This document shows positions 24,201 through 37,033 of a stretch of 64,000 bases of DNA, piece by piece. The number at the start of each line of letters is the position of its first letter. Within the stretch, counting starts at the first letter, position 1. Under the pieces are notes generated by a model. That model did not search any database, was not told the origin of the DNA, and saw only the letters and a list, made by a program, of their open reading frames with translations. Origin of the DNA: Rhynchosporium graminicola (lineage: Eukaryota > Ascomycota > Leotiomycetes > Helotiales > Ploettnerulaceae); contig FJUW01000077.1 of the NCBI GenBank assembly GCA_900074885.1, positions 62,001-126,000 of the forward strand, in the 5' to 3' direction. Position numbers and translations under genes: made by a program.

Positions 24201-26895
24201 TAAAGAGGAGGCTTAAATAATCTACGACTTTATTAAGAAAGCTGAAATTCAACTAGTTTAAGCTAAGCTCCTTAATAGTATTTCAGAAGATATCCCTAAA
24301 GAAGTCTCTTTAGAGATCAGGTTAAATAAAAGAAGATCAGAAGATCTCCTTAATCCCTTAGTTCACTTCGCAGAAGCTCGCGATACTCGAGAGAGTCAGA
24401 ATCTAGGGGTAAAAGGAACTAATAACTCTTCTGGAGATTAGCCTATTTTCACCGGCCTTTAGACCCCGGATACTACTCTATTAGTAGATATATACGATAA
24501 AGAGAGAAAGTAGAGTAAGGCTATTATATATTAATCCTAGAGCTTATAATAAGTATAGTGTAAAGCTTAAGGGAGCCGGCTATAAGTAAGGAAATGCTAC
24601 TTATAGACTGCGAAAGAGATATATAAATTAAGGATAAGCGATATACTTACCTCTTAAATAATTAGGTCGCTGAAGGGGCACCTATATCTTCTGATCAGGT
24701 TACTAAAGAAGTACTTATATTAATAATACCTCGATTATCTAGGATTAAGGTTCGAATCTCATATAAACCTCCGCCGGAGGGGTACTAAGTGATTCTCGAT
24801 TATTCGACTAACGAGTCGGATACAGAATCAGATTCGATTAGATCTTCTAATAACTCTATTAAGAGATTATTTGAAGTTTAAAGCTTAAATTCCGAAAAGA
24901 AGCTTTTAAAAGCTAAGAAGAAAGTTATAAAGAAGCCTAAGTATCTAAAGAAAGTAAATAGTACTTTAGTATTTCAAGTACTAAGTACTATAATAAAATC
25001 TAAGCGTATAGAGAACCCTTATCGAAAGATCGAGGGTAAAGAAACTCGAGGTGCCTAAGTTAAGAGCGATCTCTCTTATAAGGAACCCTAAAACGATCCT
25101 AGGTTATAAATAGATCCTTAAATCTCTATACTTATACCTGATTAGTATATAGATATAGCAGGAGGTTCCTTAGACCTGAGAATAATATACGAAGTAATCT
25201 TAGTATCTTTTAAAATACTCTAGATACTTAAACTAGATAATTTAATAATAGCTACTACTTTAGAAACTTAGCTTTTAAATATTAATAGATAGCTTAAACT
25301 TCTAAAGATTAAAGTAATAGATCTCTTACTAGAACTAAAGAGATTTAATAATCTTAAGAACTATCTGATAAAAGCTTAGTTTTCTGAAGATATAGATCTA
25401 GAGATAGGAAATATAAAGAAATAAGACTACTAGGAATCTGAGATATATAATTAGTATATAATATAAACGCTAGCTCCTCTGATATAGGTTTTTAAGTATA
25501 AACCTGATAAAGATAGATATATTAAAAGATATCGCTCTGGAATCGTAGTTAGAGGGGATCTTTAAAGCGAAGTAATAATTATCTTAAATTATACTAGTAC
25601 GCTTAATATAAAATCATTCCGAATAGTAATAGCTCTTATAGTACACTTCGATCTGGAGATTAAGTACTTTAATATTATAAATATATTTATTAATACCTTA
25701 AGGGATATTAAAGGAGAAAGGGTATACTACTCCTTTCCTCCTAGAAGATCTAATCCCGGAAAGGTACTTAGAGTCGATCGCGCTCTTTACGGAATAAGAG
25801 ATTCTCTATACTCATAGTATAAATATATAGCTAATACCTTAATTAAACTTAGGCTATCTCTATATCTAGAGGAGCCTTATATATTTATAGATAAAGATTA
25901 TAAACTAATAGTTATATTCTATATAGATAATATATAAGTGCCCTTCTATAATGACAATAAGGAGCTCGGGTAGGGCTTTATCGATCAGCTAAATACGGAA
26001 TACGATATATATATTCTAGGTGATAGTAAGTAATTTCTTAGTATTAGAGTGCTTTATAATAGAAAGCTTAAAACTATCTTACTTATATATAATTAATATA
26101 TTGAAAAGATCGCGTATAAGTTCAATTAAATAGATAGAAACTACTTAACTATATTACTTCCTTAACTTGATCTTATTAAGAACCTAAACTAAGCTTTAAA
26201 GAAGTTGATTAAAGTATTTTAAGAGAGAGTAGGATCAGTTCTCTATACTATAATTATAGTTCGACTAGACATGTTATATACTATCTTATAGCTCTCTAAG
26301 TACTTAACTAATCCCTTATTAGACTATTTCATAGCTATCTACTAGCTAGTTCGATATCTTTACAGTACTCGATTTCTAGGGATTATTTATAGAGGAGAAT
26401 GCTTAAGAGCTTTAGTAATAGCTTCTGATGCTTTATTTACAGATGATTTAGACTCTAGGAGATTATCCTAAGGATATCTGATCCTTATATATAGAGGACT
26501 AGTAGTTTAGAAAGCTTTAATATAAGATATAGTTATAACCTCTATAACTAAGGCTAAACTGCTTATATTAGCTAACCTAGTAAAAGAAACTATAGCTCTT
26601 CAGAGATTCTTTAAAGATCTTGCCTTCGATATTAGAGAGACTTAGGAGATCTTTTGCGATAATTAATAAATAATTAAGCTAGTTATAAATGAAAGCGAGA
26701 GAATAATCACTAAACTACGATATATTAATATTCAGAATATATAGCTTAAGTAAGAGCACGCTAAGGGATTATTAATAGTAACTTATCTGCTAACTAACGA
26801 TATACTAGCAGATAGTCTTATAAAGAATCTCACTCGATAGAAATTTAAAGCTTTCAGATCTCTCTTAAATTTTGGAAACTATAGATTATAAATAG
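21290..26895 (+). pseudogene. gag-pol pseudogene of copia G
   Basis: Plus-strand copia polyprotein. The gag region (from about 21290) reads SSRASSDPTTIATRD and continues as a charged helical domain. The integrase core is around 23650-23850, with LANLPDFLSLKCALATTYLF readable. The RT box is at 25920-25931 (YIDN for YVDD) in the context FYIDNI. The RNase H end (RYINIQN, then EHA) is near 26720, and the frame ends close to 26895 (FRSLLNFGNYRL). Stops at Q and W positions are common. Domain order integrase before RT is that of copia, not gypsy. Confidence 0.82.
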
Positions 26896-26959
26896 AGGAA
26901 CTTTAAAGATAGTATTTCAAGTCGCTAACTCGGCGCATTTTCATTTATAGAAATCAGAC

Positions 26960-28124
26960 TAAAAAACTGGGCTTTTAGGGATCCTCGAATAATTCTATAG
27001 GAAGATCAAATGCTCACTCTAAGCTATTCTTCTGGCGCTTAATCCGTTACTTAGTATAGTACTTTCTATCCTTAGAGGGAGTTCTGCTACTATATAATCC
27101 TATAAACTTCCCAGTAGAAGCTCTACTTATACTACTACTACGATCTCTCTTCTTTAGAGAAAGTCTAGGTCTAACAGATTTTATATTAAGGATCTCGACC
27201 TCAGATTCTGACTCTATATCGCTACTACCTTTCTTCAGAGCTCTCTTAGTCTTTATATCTTTAAGTACTTATCAAAGATTTATATAACGGTTTTTGAGGA
27301 ACTAAGTAAATTAGCTAAAGTATTAAAAGATCAGAATTGTCAGAAGGCTTACGGATTCCTTAGCACTAGTTCTCTTTCTATCTATGAACTCCTTAGCCTA
27401 GATAATCATTTGCGAGGTAGTAGGAATGCAGCTATAAGAGGCATAGGAGTAGTATCTCTTTGACTTTATAGCTATATTTATATAGTAGCGACCTTTTAGT
27501 CTAGTTCCCTCTACACCTGCACTAATATATCTCTAGTAAGGATCTTTATTCTCTTTACTTAGTAGATATTAGATTTAAATAATATTAGTATTAGAAGATT
27601 ACTTACTTATCTTACGCTTTACTCTAGATCTAGGGGTAATAGTAATAGACTTGCGACCACAGAAAGGTATAATAATCTTCTTTAAAGAAGAAGGAGCTTT
27701 TTGTATACGAGGAGATAAATTAGTTCACTAGAGGAGTAAAGAAAGTTCGCGGGCAGAATAATCAGATAAATCGTTAAGGGGATTATACTACTTAGGCTTA
27801 GAGTTATTATCTCTATTAGTATAATTAATAGATCGAAAGGAACAGATTTCAGGATCATTTCGGGGTAGAGCTACTAAGCGACGAGGAGTAGAAGGGATAT
27901 CTTCCTTAGAGTAATAGCTATCGAATTATATTATAGATTATTAGTTAAAGGATTAAAGTAAAGAGTAAAAATAATCTTATAATATCGCGACAGATAGATT
28001 TAATCGTAAAGGATCTTCCAGGGTTAGCAGGGGATTCTTCGACGCGATAATATGATATAGGACGTATATCTGACTCTTGAGAGTTCTCTTTTCGCGATCT
28101 CTTATTTAGAGAGTTAGAAGACAT
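26960..28124 (-). pseudogene. Antisense accessory ORF of copia G
   Basis: A long minus-strand frame between pol and the 3' LTR, converging with pol. It starts at ATG 28122-28124 (MSSNSLNKRSRKENSQESD). After one change of frame near 27980 (intron or indel), it continues from DSYYSKEDIPSTPRRLVALP through CGRKSITITPRSRVKRK to SDIESESEVEI and then a basic S/R-rich tail, ending near 26960. In-frame stops occur at Q/W-type codons, so the ancestral protein was roughly 370-385 residues, hydrophilic and basic, without visible transmembrane segments. It is not gag, protease, integrase or RT. I do not recognise the family. Its upstream region (28125-28263 and 31842-32332) is only lightly mutated and could have been its promoter. 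Confidence 0.7.
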
Positions 28125-28263
28125 AATAATATTAGAAGATTTGAATAAAGTTATTAATAGAAGGAGAGAGGCAGGCGCAGAGAATCTTAGTATATTATGT
28201 TTAAAGGAAGAAGAACCTCTCTATGTGCGAGATGAGGGGTTCATATACCCACAAGGCTTCGGT

Positions 28264-31200
28264 CAGTGTGCGAAATGATTAGATTAGATTAGATTATGAC
28301 CTCCTAATCAAATCTAATCAAATTATAATCGATTATAATTGATTATCATTAATTAGGGCACGTGATCTAGGGCTAGGCTCAAAGGAGCTTAGATACTCGC
28401 TTAGGTTCCCTTTTTAGGCTTAGGCTCCCGCCTCGCTTCTTAACCTAGATTCGCTTTAAAGCGAGATTCTAGCAGTAAGTAATCCAAATATAGAAATAAC
28501 TAGAATTTACTAGAATTAACTAAGATTCTATTAGTAATATTAGCTTATTAGTAATAAATTTATAATTTAAATCTAGAAAATAAAAGAAATTACTAGAATA
28601 TGATTAATAACTATAGAACTCTTAAAGATTTTCTAGAAGATTCTATTTTATTCTATCGATTTCTAATCCTTATTAATTAAAGAATCTATTAGTAATAAGC
28701 TTAGAAATTAATAGCTAAATAGAGTCTTCTAGAAACTATATATTATATATATAAGGGCCTTTACTCTCTTATAGAATCCGAAATATCTTCCTTAGATTTA
28801 TCGATATCTACTAGTATTACTCTTATACTTATCTTATTATTTCTAAACCTATTTTACTTTATAATATATATATATATATTATGTCTTCTACCGGATATCA
28901 GCCTACTATTAGTATTAATCGAGCTCAAAACGAGCCCGATTATGCGATTAATACCGACGATTTACCTCTTATCTTTAAGAAAGGTCTATTCTCTAAGACC
29001 TTAGAACCTATTAATCCCGACCCTACGGGGCCTAGATTAGTAACAGTTAAATATCTTTATGAAGGCTGCTCGTAAGTATATTACCTTCTTTATTATCACT
29101 TAATTATTATAATATATACTAATATAATAATCTTAATAGAAAAGTCTTCAGAAATCAAAGAGTTAATCACTCTACAAGTAATTATATTACTCACTATAAG
29201 GCTGATCATAAGGCCTATAATATTCAAAGAGTCTTAATACAATTAGACTCGGAATCAAGTAAGTACTATATATATATTATATTTCTTTATTAAACTAACT
29301 AACTATTATTAGATACTTCCGATATCGAAGAAGCCTTTAGTCAAGGAAGTAACAGTAGTCAAACTACTATAGCTCAAGCCTTTAAAGGTCTTAAGCGGCC
29401 TGCTTCGCCTATAAAAGAGCCCTTTAATTTAAAGAAATATAAGTCGCTTTTAATTCGATTTATTATCGAAAATAATCTTTCGTTTAGAAGTATTCCAAGT
29501 ACTTCTTTTAGAGAGTTAACTCTTTATTTAAACGAGTAAGTTTTCTTATTATATTATTATATATCTTATATTAATTCTATATAATAGGCAATCTCCTCTT
29601 CTTTATAATAAAATACTTCACGACTATCTAAGTAGTATATATAAAGAAAGAAGAGAGAAAATTCAAGAAGATTTTAATCCTAATATTAAAGAGAACGGAT
29701 ATTTCTCTTTGACTTTAGACGCGTGGACTGCTATAAATCAAGACTCTTATCTAGGTATTACTATATAAGTTTCCCTTTAATTAATTTATTACTCACTAGT
29801 AAGATATATATAATACTAACTATATATATAGACACTATATCGATAGTAGCCTTAAGCTTAAGTCACACCCTATTAGTATAGCTTATTTAAACGAGCCTCA
29901 CTCCGGAAGATATCTCTTTAAGGTTTTATCTAAAGCTTTAGAAGAGTAGAATATTAAAGATAGAATTATAAGGTATTATAATAATCCTTTCTTTTATATT
30001 AAATATAAATAACTAACTATATATAGTATCACTCGAGAAAACGCTAGCTCAAACGATACTCTTATAGAAGCCTTTATCAAAGACTATAATATAAAAGGAA
30101 TAAAGTTTCAAGGAGATATAGCATATATAGCTCACGTACTTAATCTCGTTGTTCAAGATATATTAAAGAATATTATTAAAGACGCTTATAGCGAACTTAA
30201 CGATAGAGAAGATATAGCAAATATCGAGAATAATAGAGAGGAGGATTTAAATAATAGTAAGTTATATTCTTCTATTATTAATATATATATTAATTTTAAT
30301 AGATACTTCTTTATAGAAAAAGATAAGGACTATTATATTAGGCCTTAAATATTCGGGAGAGAATACTAGAGCTTCAAAAAGGCATATAGAGACTCTAGAG
30401 ATTAAAAATCCTCGCTTTCCGCAATTAGGTAAGTTATTAATCTTTTTATCTAATATTTATATAATAGTATACTTACTAATATAATTATTAATATAGATCA
30501 AAAAACAAGGTAGCCTTCTACAGCTAATATGCTTAAAAACTTCCTTAATCTATAGCCTGCTATATCAGTAGTAATATCTACTTCCGATAGTAAGTCGTTT
30601 AAGAAGTATAGAAATATATTACTTCTTAGCGAAGGAGAGTTAGAGTATATACAAAAGTGCCTACGAATCTTCGATATATTCGTTAAAACTATAATAAAAT
30701 TACAAGCTGAGAAATATCCGACTATATATTATCTAGTTCTATATTAAACTAGAGACTATAAGGGATAGTCTAAACTCAGTAAGTACTTCTTTATCTTTAA
30801 TCTCTATAATATAAAATACTAATATTTATAGGAACCTTTTACTTCGGCTATTAATAAAGGAATCGCTAAGCTCCGAAAGTATTATCCAAAGACTAGTATT
30901 ACTAAGAATAATAAAGCTTTATATATAAGCTTAATTCTTGATCCTCGAATTAAAATAGACAGATTAAGTCTAGCACGACTTAGTAACGGACTTATCAGCG
31001 ATATTAAGCGAAAATTTCAAGAGGAATATAATTTGTAAGTCTTCTTTATATTATATATACTAAAATAAATACTAATTTAAATAGTCTAAAGATCCAGGCT
31101 AATATAGATCTCCCTATGCCTAATAAGGAGATAATACCTATCGAAGACGAAGACAATATGTATATATACGAAGAAGAAGAAGAAATCGACTAATTAGAGT

Positions 31201-31841
31201 CTTATTTAGAAGATAGAAGATCGAATATTAAAGTAAGTATATAACCTTTTTTATAATCTTTAATATATATATATAAGATATTAATATAAGCTATAGGTTA
31301 AGCCTTTAGACTATTAGGCTATTAATAGAGATAGATATCCGATATTATCTTTATTAGTACGGAGATATTTACAAATTCCGGCTACTTCGGCGCCCTCGGA
31401 AAGATTCTTTAGTCTTGGAGCTTTAATTATTAATAAGCTAAGAAATAGACTATCTAAAGATACTTTCGAGGAGATTAGCTTATTAAAAAGCTAGGGTTTT
31501 ATATTCGACTTAAAAGAAGAGGAGGAGAAGATAGAGCAGGCTAATAATAGAGAAGATTTCTTTCTTATAAGTTAGATTAGAAGAGAATTATAATATATAC
31601 CTTATTTCTTTATTAATTATATAAATACCTTTGATTAGTAAGATATACTTTATTTTATTTATCTCTATATAGCTTATATAGCTAAGTATATAAGTATAAT
31701 TAAGCCTAATCTAATCCTAATTATTGATTATAATCTAATCTAATCTAATCAAAGGTCTAATTAATCTAATCAAATATAATCTAATTATAATCGATTATAA
31801 TCGATTATAATTAATTAGGTTAATTATTTTTTCTCACACTG
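28264..31841 (+). mobile_element. hAT DNA transposon, copy 1 (full length)
   Basis: A 3578-bp element with terminal inverted repeats beginning CAGTGTGCGAAA on the left and, as reverse complement, CAGTGTGAGAAAA on the right. It is flanked by a perfect 8-bp duplication GCTTCGGT (28256-28263; 31842-31849). Both subterminal regions are packed with short GATTAGATTA/TAATCTAATC and GATTATAATC repeats in opposite orientations (28275-28350; 31725-31820), typical binding-site-like hAT ends. It carries a multi-exon transposase gene. Decay is milder than in the surrounding retroelements, so it inserted later or saw fewer RIP cycles. Confidence 0.95.
28881..31590 (+). pseudogene. hAT transposase pseudogene (BED-like finger, hATC domain)
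   Basis: ATG at 28881 (MSSTGYQPTISINRAQ). Exons I can join in frame are 28881-29071, 29140-29258, 29313-29535 and 29588 to about 29766, with GTAAGT donors; the next donor appears as ATAAGT in both hAT copies. Exon 2 reads like a BED finger (CSKVFRNQRVNH, then THY). Exon 4 holds SLTLDAWTAINQDSYLGIT, and later exons hold HYIDSSLKLKSHPISIAYL and HVLNLVVQDIL. The hATC dimerisation block, IPATSAPSERFFSLGALI, is near 31375-31430. A TAG sits where WNIKD begins (about 29947), so this copy is probably inactive. Confidence 0.85.
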
Positions 31842-32332
31842 GCTTCGGTTACCTACCCTTGCAAGTAAACAAGGCTGGCTGCCTGGAGTGCCTCTTCGAT
31901 CTGGAAGCTTCTTCTGCCTGGAATCACTTAATTAGTTGCGACTGCTATTCACAACTCTCTAATCATATAACCTGGATTTCGATTTTCAATTCATTCAATT
32001 GAACGCGTCTATACGAATGTTTACCTTTACTCTTATACTCGGCGATCACTCAAAGCTTAGAAGCAGCTGATTTTATATTATATATAAGGCTATAGCCTTG
32101 CAATTTCCTTTGTTTACATAACTTACTAGTTAATAGTCACCTCGGCTTTAATCAGTTCACGCACTTTATCTGTGCTTTCTTTTATTAATTTGCATGAATG
32201 ATAGAATTCACCCTCTCTGTTTGGAAGCTTCTTTACTTGCTTAAGGTGTTTTATATTCACTAACTAGGCAAAGGTATACGTGTGGTTAATAGCAATCTCT
32301 AGCCTTATACTGAGAGATAACTATAAGGGGTG

Positions 32333-32562
32333 TGTCGTACACTTTCACCTGTCATATATAGTCACGTTATATTTAATCACCTGCATAGCCTAGTATATGC
32401 TTATATAATCTCCTCATGTATTTAAAGTAAGCTTTCTCTCTTCCTTCTGAAGAGATAACGCTCTCTATAATTAATATTCAGAGATAACTTCAATTCTCTA
32501 TCTCCTGATACCTTAAAGTGATCTTTCATAACTAATAAAGCCTGCCTTACTTTTGTACCACA
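32333..32562 (+). repeat. 3' LTR of copia G
   Basis: 230 bp, begins TGTCGTACACTTTCACCTG and ends TGTACCACA, keeping canonical TG...CA ends. It is preceded by the purine-rich CTATAAGGGGTG (32321-32332) and followed by the target duplication AAACC. Confidence 0.92.
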
Positions 32563-32567
32563 AAACC

Positions 32568-34346
32568 TCTATTACTTATTCTTAAAGCTTATCTAAAGAT
32601 CTATATCCTCTAACTATAGCTACTCTAATATTAGGTCTATACTTAGTATATCGATAACTCTTAGCTAAAGAGTATCGACTCTAGTTTATCTAATCGAATC
32701 GGCTATCTCTACCTAGGTAATTATAGTACTAAAGATAACGCTTTTATTCTATAAAGGTATCTAGAAAGTCCTCGGTCCTTCGCTAGTAAGTTCAAGCTCG
32801 TATTCTTTTATAATTAATCTAGATATAAAGTTATCTTCTGCTTTACTATCGATAAGAGTAATTATTAATTTCTACTTACTATAGGATAGGATCTTTATTT
32901 AGATTTTTCTATCTTATTAACTAGTAAACCCGGCTCGGATATAGAAGATACTATAAGTTATAGCTTTCCTTAATACTTCTCTTTAGTATCGCTAGTATTT
33001 AATTTCAGATAATTCGGAGAGATATATCTATATTTATTATAAAAGTAATACTAAACCTTAGAGATATCCTATCTTATTAGCTAATCCCTAATAAGTATAC
33101 TATTTAGATCTCTTCTCTCTTCTTATCTTTATTAGCTTTTATCTCGTTAGTCTCCGGTTCTTCGCAGGTATTTATATAAGGAGTTATCCCTTTTCGCGTT
33201 TAACTCCTTATATTTCTATTCTTTAAGTTCTCTTTATCTTTTCTTACTATTAGTACCTCTAGATAAGGTATATATCTCTTAAAGAGTAATAATAGAAATA
33301 ACTTAGTCTTAAGTCTAAAGTCTATTAGCTTAGCTATTCTCGACGATTTTCTAGCGAATCTCTAAGCAGATCTTATTAAATAAGATATCTTATAATTAAT
33401 ACTTAGTAAAGAGTTTAAGTTATTCCTCTTCTTCTTTAAGGCAATTCACGAACTCCCTAATTAGTTAACTTAGCCTTTAGTGAGCGTTCTTATAGGCCTA
33501 TAAGTTAGCTACCTATCGTAAGATAAGAAGTAGCTAAAGGTTTACTAGAAACTCTTTATAACTTTCCTAAGTTATTATATAGAGAGTATCCGGGGTATAC
33601 TTCCTGAACTTTTCCTAAGTATTCGCTAGTTCCTTATAGAGTAGTATTACTACTTATTTAATCTTAACGAGATCAGTTAGGTACCTTTTAGTATTATAGT
33701 CGAAGACTCGGTTATAAGCCTATAAGTACTTAGTAATCTCTCTTTAGCTCCTGCCCTTATATTCCGATAGAATTATATATTTACTTTTATCCTAGTAAGG
33801 AATTAGTAATTCTTTAGGAGCTACTAATCGACTAGTATCTCTCTTTATACTTAGAGTAGAGTCTTCGGATATATAAGCTTAATAGAGTCGTGCTCTTATA
33901 ATAGCTTCCGGAGGGTATTAAGTAAGGTTTTCGCCGAATATTCGTTAGTACTTAATTATAAGGTTATCTAGAATATTATTCCGTTTCTTTAGCGATCGGA
34001 GTTTCTCTTATAGAACTAAAAGGTTATCTACTAGTATATCGCTAGGTATTATCTAGGCCCTAATAGAGTTATTTTAGAGTATAGGTTAGATTAATATAGT
34101 AAAGGATTCTCCGCTTTAAGCTATTATAACTATTTAGGCTAACGTTAAGTAAAAGTAATTAGAATATAATAATCACTTAGTACGCTAAAGTAAATAAGTA
34201 TAATAGAATAATAGAATAGTCGCTAGAGGTTCGCTAGTAATAATCTGGTTGATATAGAAACTAATTAATAAGGAGAGAAGGTCCTTCCTTCCTCTCTAAT
34301 TCTGAAATACAGGAGTAGGAGGCACTAGGCGCATAGACCCATTACA
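32568..34346 (-). mobile_element. Gypsy element D, 5' part (gag, start of pol, probable LTR)
   Basis: Continuation of D after copia G. On the minus strand it carries the 5' end of pol and gag; a degenerate CX2C-type knuckle appears near 33040-33090 (TY-GLANKIGYL-like). The outermost 97 bp (34250-34346) read on the minus strand as TGTAATGGGTCTATGCG ... CTATATCA. These TG...CA ends fit a short 5' LTR, but I found no partner copy, so the exact boundary is tentative. Confidence 0.6.
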
Positions 34347-36354
34347 GATATATAAGGTTGATTATTAATCTCTTCTCTCTTATAGTATTAAGTCGTATTA
34401 TATAGTCGTATAAAGACTTAGAATTAGTAACTATAACTAAAAGTAGTACTATGATCTCTATAATCTATTTAATAGTAGTCTTAATAGTACTAGCTATATT
34501 AAAACCTTCTGATATAGCGTATAGTTCAGAGGCTAGTATAGATCTAGTAACTCTCTTATAGCAGACTGAAGACTAGTGAATAACGTTTAACTTATTATAC
34601 TTATCTATAAGTATATAGACGTAGCTAATTTAAGAGTAGAAGTTTTTCAAATTAGTAAATAAACTATTAGTAAATATAATAAGTTTAAGAGACTTCTTAT
34701 CTAATTTGATATATCAGAGACCTTTACTATAGTTAGGCTTTTACTATAAGATTCTCTTATGTAAGAGTTTAAAGTCTTTCTCTATCAGATTTATAGTTTA
34801 TATAGTAAAAGAGATATTAAATAATACTTCCGGCTAAGAAATAGTTACTAAGTATGAACCTCTAGCTCTCTAGGCAGCAAATTACTCGATTTGGGTAAGA
34901 CTTTATCGTATACCTCTACGGGAATTAGTAAGATTTACTAGTTCTTTCTTAATTATTCTTAGCGTCTTATCGTATGATTATTAAGATAGTCGAATAGAGC
35001 CGTCAGTTTCTAAGGTAGTATAACCTCTATTAAAGTTAATTAGGTATAAAGTAGTTAATTACTCTCTCTCGTTCGACTTAAATCTAGCCTTCTATAGCTC
35101 TCTCTCTTCTGCGTCTATAAAGGTCTTATTACCGATAAAGAAGGTATTATTAATCTGAAGACTAAGAGCTCCTATACTAGCTTTATCACCTGAAATAGAT
35201 AGTAGATACTTATCGAACGTCGATAGTACTATATAGAGCTTCTTAATCTTATATCTATAGTATATACCGAACTAATAGTTCGCTGACTCTAGTATACTAT
35301 ATATAGGCCTAACGCACCGCAAAAACTAACATAGCTAAGCTAGAATCTCCTTTAGAGGGCGTACGAAGTAGTCACGTATTAAGTATAAGGTAGACTGATT
35401 ATAAGCTTATATAATATTATAGCTATATACCTTAAACTTAGAGTATATAACTGCGTATACTAGTGGTAGTTATTAGCTAACTCGTTAAATAGTTAGTAAT
35501 ATAGTAAGTACTTAGTTCTTTCTAGAGTTATTATATGCTTATATAATAAGTCTAGACTTCTTGTAGGCTTTCTATATACTCTTAAATTTAGTCTAATCGA
35601 TAAATTTAGTATTAAAAACCCTAGCTCCGGCTAGTAATTCGTCTTTATAGATTAATTTAAAGATCCCTATAGCGATTAAACCGTTAATCTCCTTATATCT
35701 TAACGAAGCGTATAAAAGTTCTACTACTAGGAATCTTATAAATACTTTATTTATATAAGTTAAGAAAACTTTAATATTATTATCTCTAAATTGAATTAGC
35801 TTTTATCGATCTTAATAAGATTACTTCTTTAGTATTAGTATAAGTCGATTTAACTTAGTAGTACTAAGTAATAGTACTCTTAGGAGTAAGATATAGAGTA
35901 GTAAGAGTATAATTTCAAGTAAAATACTCTCTAGTTCGTCAGAATCGATCTCTTCTTCGTACTATAGTTTAATCGATATAGAACGAAAGGTTGTTAGTCC
36001 ACTATCGATTTCTATTATATAGTTCTCTCTATCTATAGAAATAAGTAGCTAAGGTCTATCCCAGAAGCCTTTCTCTCTCTAAACTAGTACTAAAGAGTTC
36101 AATAGAAGGTCTCTTACTACTATAGAACTAAGTCTATTCCGAGTATTCAGGGCGTTATTAACTTACTAACGACTTCGTAGCTTGCGAATCTCTTCTATAG
36201 CCTTATGAAGTGTAGCAGCTCGTTAGGAGACTAATAGTAAAGAGGCGTCTATCTCTACTATTCTAGGGTATACTCTAAATACTAGTAAAATAAGTATAAT
36301 TCTACTAAGTCTAGAAATATAGTTAATTACGTAGAATACTATCTATAGTGCTAT
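34347..36354 (-). mobile_element. Truncated Ty1/copia fragment F
   Basis: A minus-strand copia polyprotein fragment without visible LTRs. The RT entry region near 35600-35700 reads ASLRYKEINGLIAIGIFKL and GARVFNTKF. The catalytic box is at about 35142-35155 and reads INNT where VDDT is expected. Further downstream are FNRGYTTLETDGSIRL and RARGSYLVTISQPEVLFNIS, typical of this copia lineage before RNase H. RNase H follows toward 34400 but is poorly legible. It abuts the LTR of element C at 36354/36355 and the end of D at 34346/34347, so both ends appear truncated. Confidence 0.75.
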
Positions 36355-36754
36355 TGTAACGTTCCTGGTTCTGACTGGTACGCGGTGTACAGGCTCGTCG
36401 GTTAGTATCAGCTATAAAGTAAAGTAATAAGAAGTTCGGTTCTTAATTGGAATTAAGACGTTATAAGCAGGTGTTAATTACTATATGAATTTAAGCACGA
36501 AGCTCCTATCTAATAGCAGAAGTGCTAGTCTTGTATAGAACCTTCGTTTCCTTATACTAGCTATATAAGACTATCTTGCAGAGCGTGTAAGCTCTCGCGA
36601 CCTGTCTAGTAGTCTAGCATATCACGTGATCCTGGATTACTTATAGCTATAATACTATTATTACTGCAATACAGGTAGGCGTATAGTACTACTCGCTAGT
36701 TTATACTATACCCGTGTTAGTGCCTTTCTTCTAATAGTACTAACTCTTTTCTGG
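36355..36754 (-). repeat. 3' LTR of element C, outer part (before B insertion)
   Basis: Matches 49438-49835 closely, including AAGCACGAAGCTCC, CATATCACGTGATC (a palindromic core CACGTG) and GTGTTAGTGCCTTTC. It is interrupted after TCTGG by element B and resumes at 43606. Confidence 0.88.
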
Positions 36755-36922
36755 TATAAGGGGCGAGCCCCAGGATTAAGCACCGGCGATACCTGTGCTT
36801 ACTAAGCCTAGCGGCACCCGTATATTTTCCTTCGGAGCTAGGCTAGAACCTGACTCTCTCTTATATCGAACTTCTTGAATATTATACTTAATTATCTGCG
36901 TACGCGTTACTTACTTGTAATA
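36755..36922 (+). repeat. 5' LTR of element B
   Basis: 168 bp, start TATAAGGGGCGAGCCCC, end ACTTGTAATA. It matches 43433-43600 apart from transitions. Confidence 0.92.
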
Positions 36923-37033
36923 TTAAGTTTAATTAAAATAAGCTAACTTATTCCTATAGTATTTACGCCGGATACCGGAATAGACTTATTAGGGAATATA
37001 AGCCCTTAATAAGAGGACTCTAACAACGAACTA

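Larger units (their letters stand above)
20779..32562 (+). mobile_element. Ty1/copia retrotransposon G, with nested hAT
   Basis: 230-bp LTRs at 20779-21008 and 32333-32562 are flanked by a perfect AAACC target duplication (20774-20778; 32563-32567). Total span is 11,784 bp; removing the hAT insertion and its TSD leaves about 8.2 kb, large for a copia element. Gag-pol is on the plus strand (about 21290-26895), followed by an antisense ORF (28124 down to about 26960). About 140 bp (28125-28263) and 490 bp (31842-32332) of leader-like sequence, split by the hAT, lie before the 3' LTR. The 3' LTR (start TGTCGTACAC, end TGTACCACA) and the adjoining leader are less decayed than the 5' LTR (TATCGTACAC). 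Confidence 0.9.

Noticed and set aside
28275..28350. GATTAGATTA repeats as a telomere-like or satellite tract
   Set aside because: They lie only in the two subterminal ends of the hAT element in inverted orientation, so they belong to the transposon.
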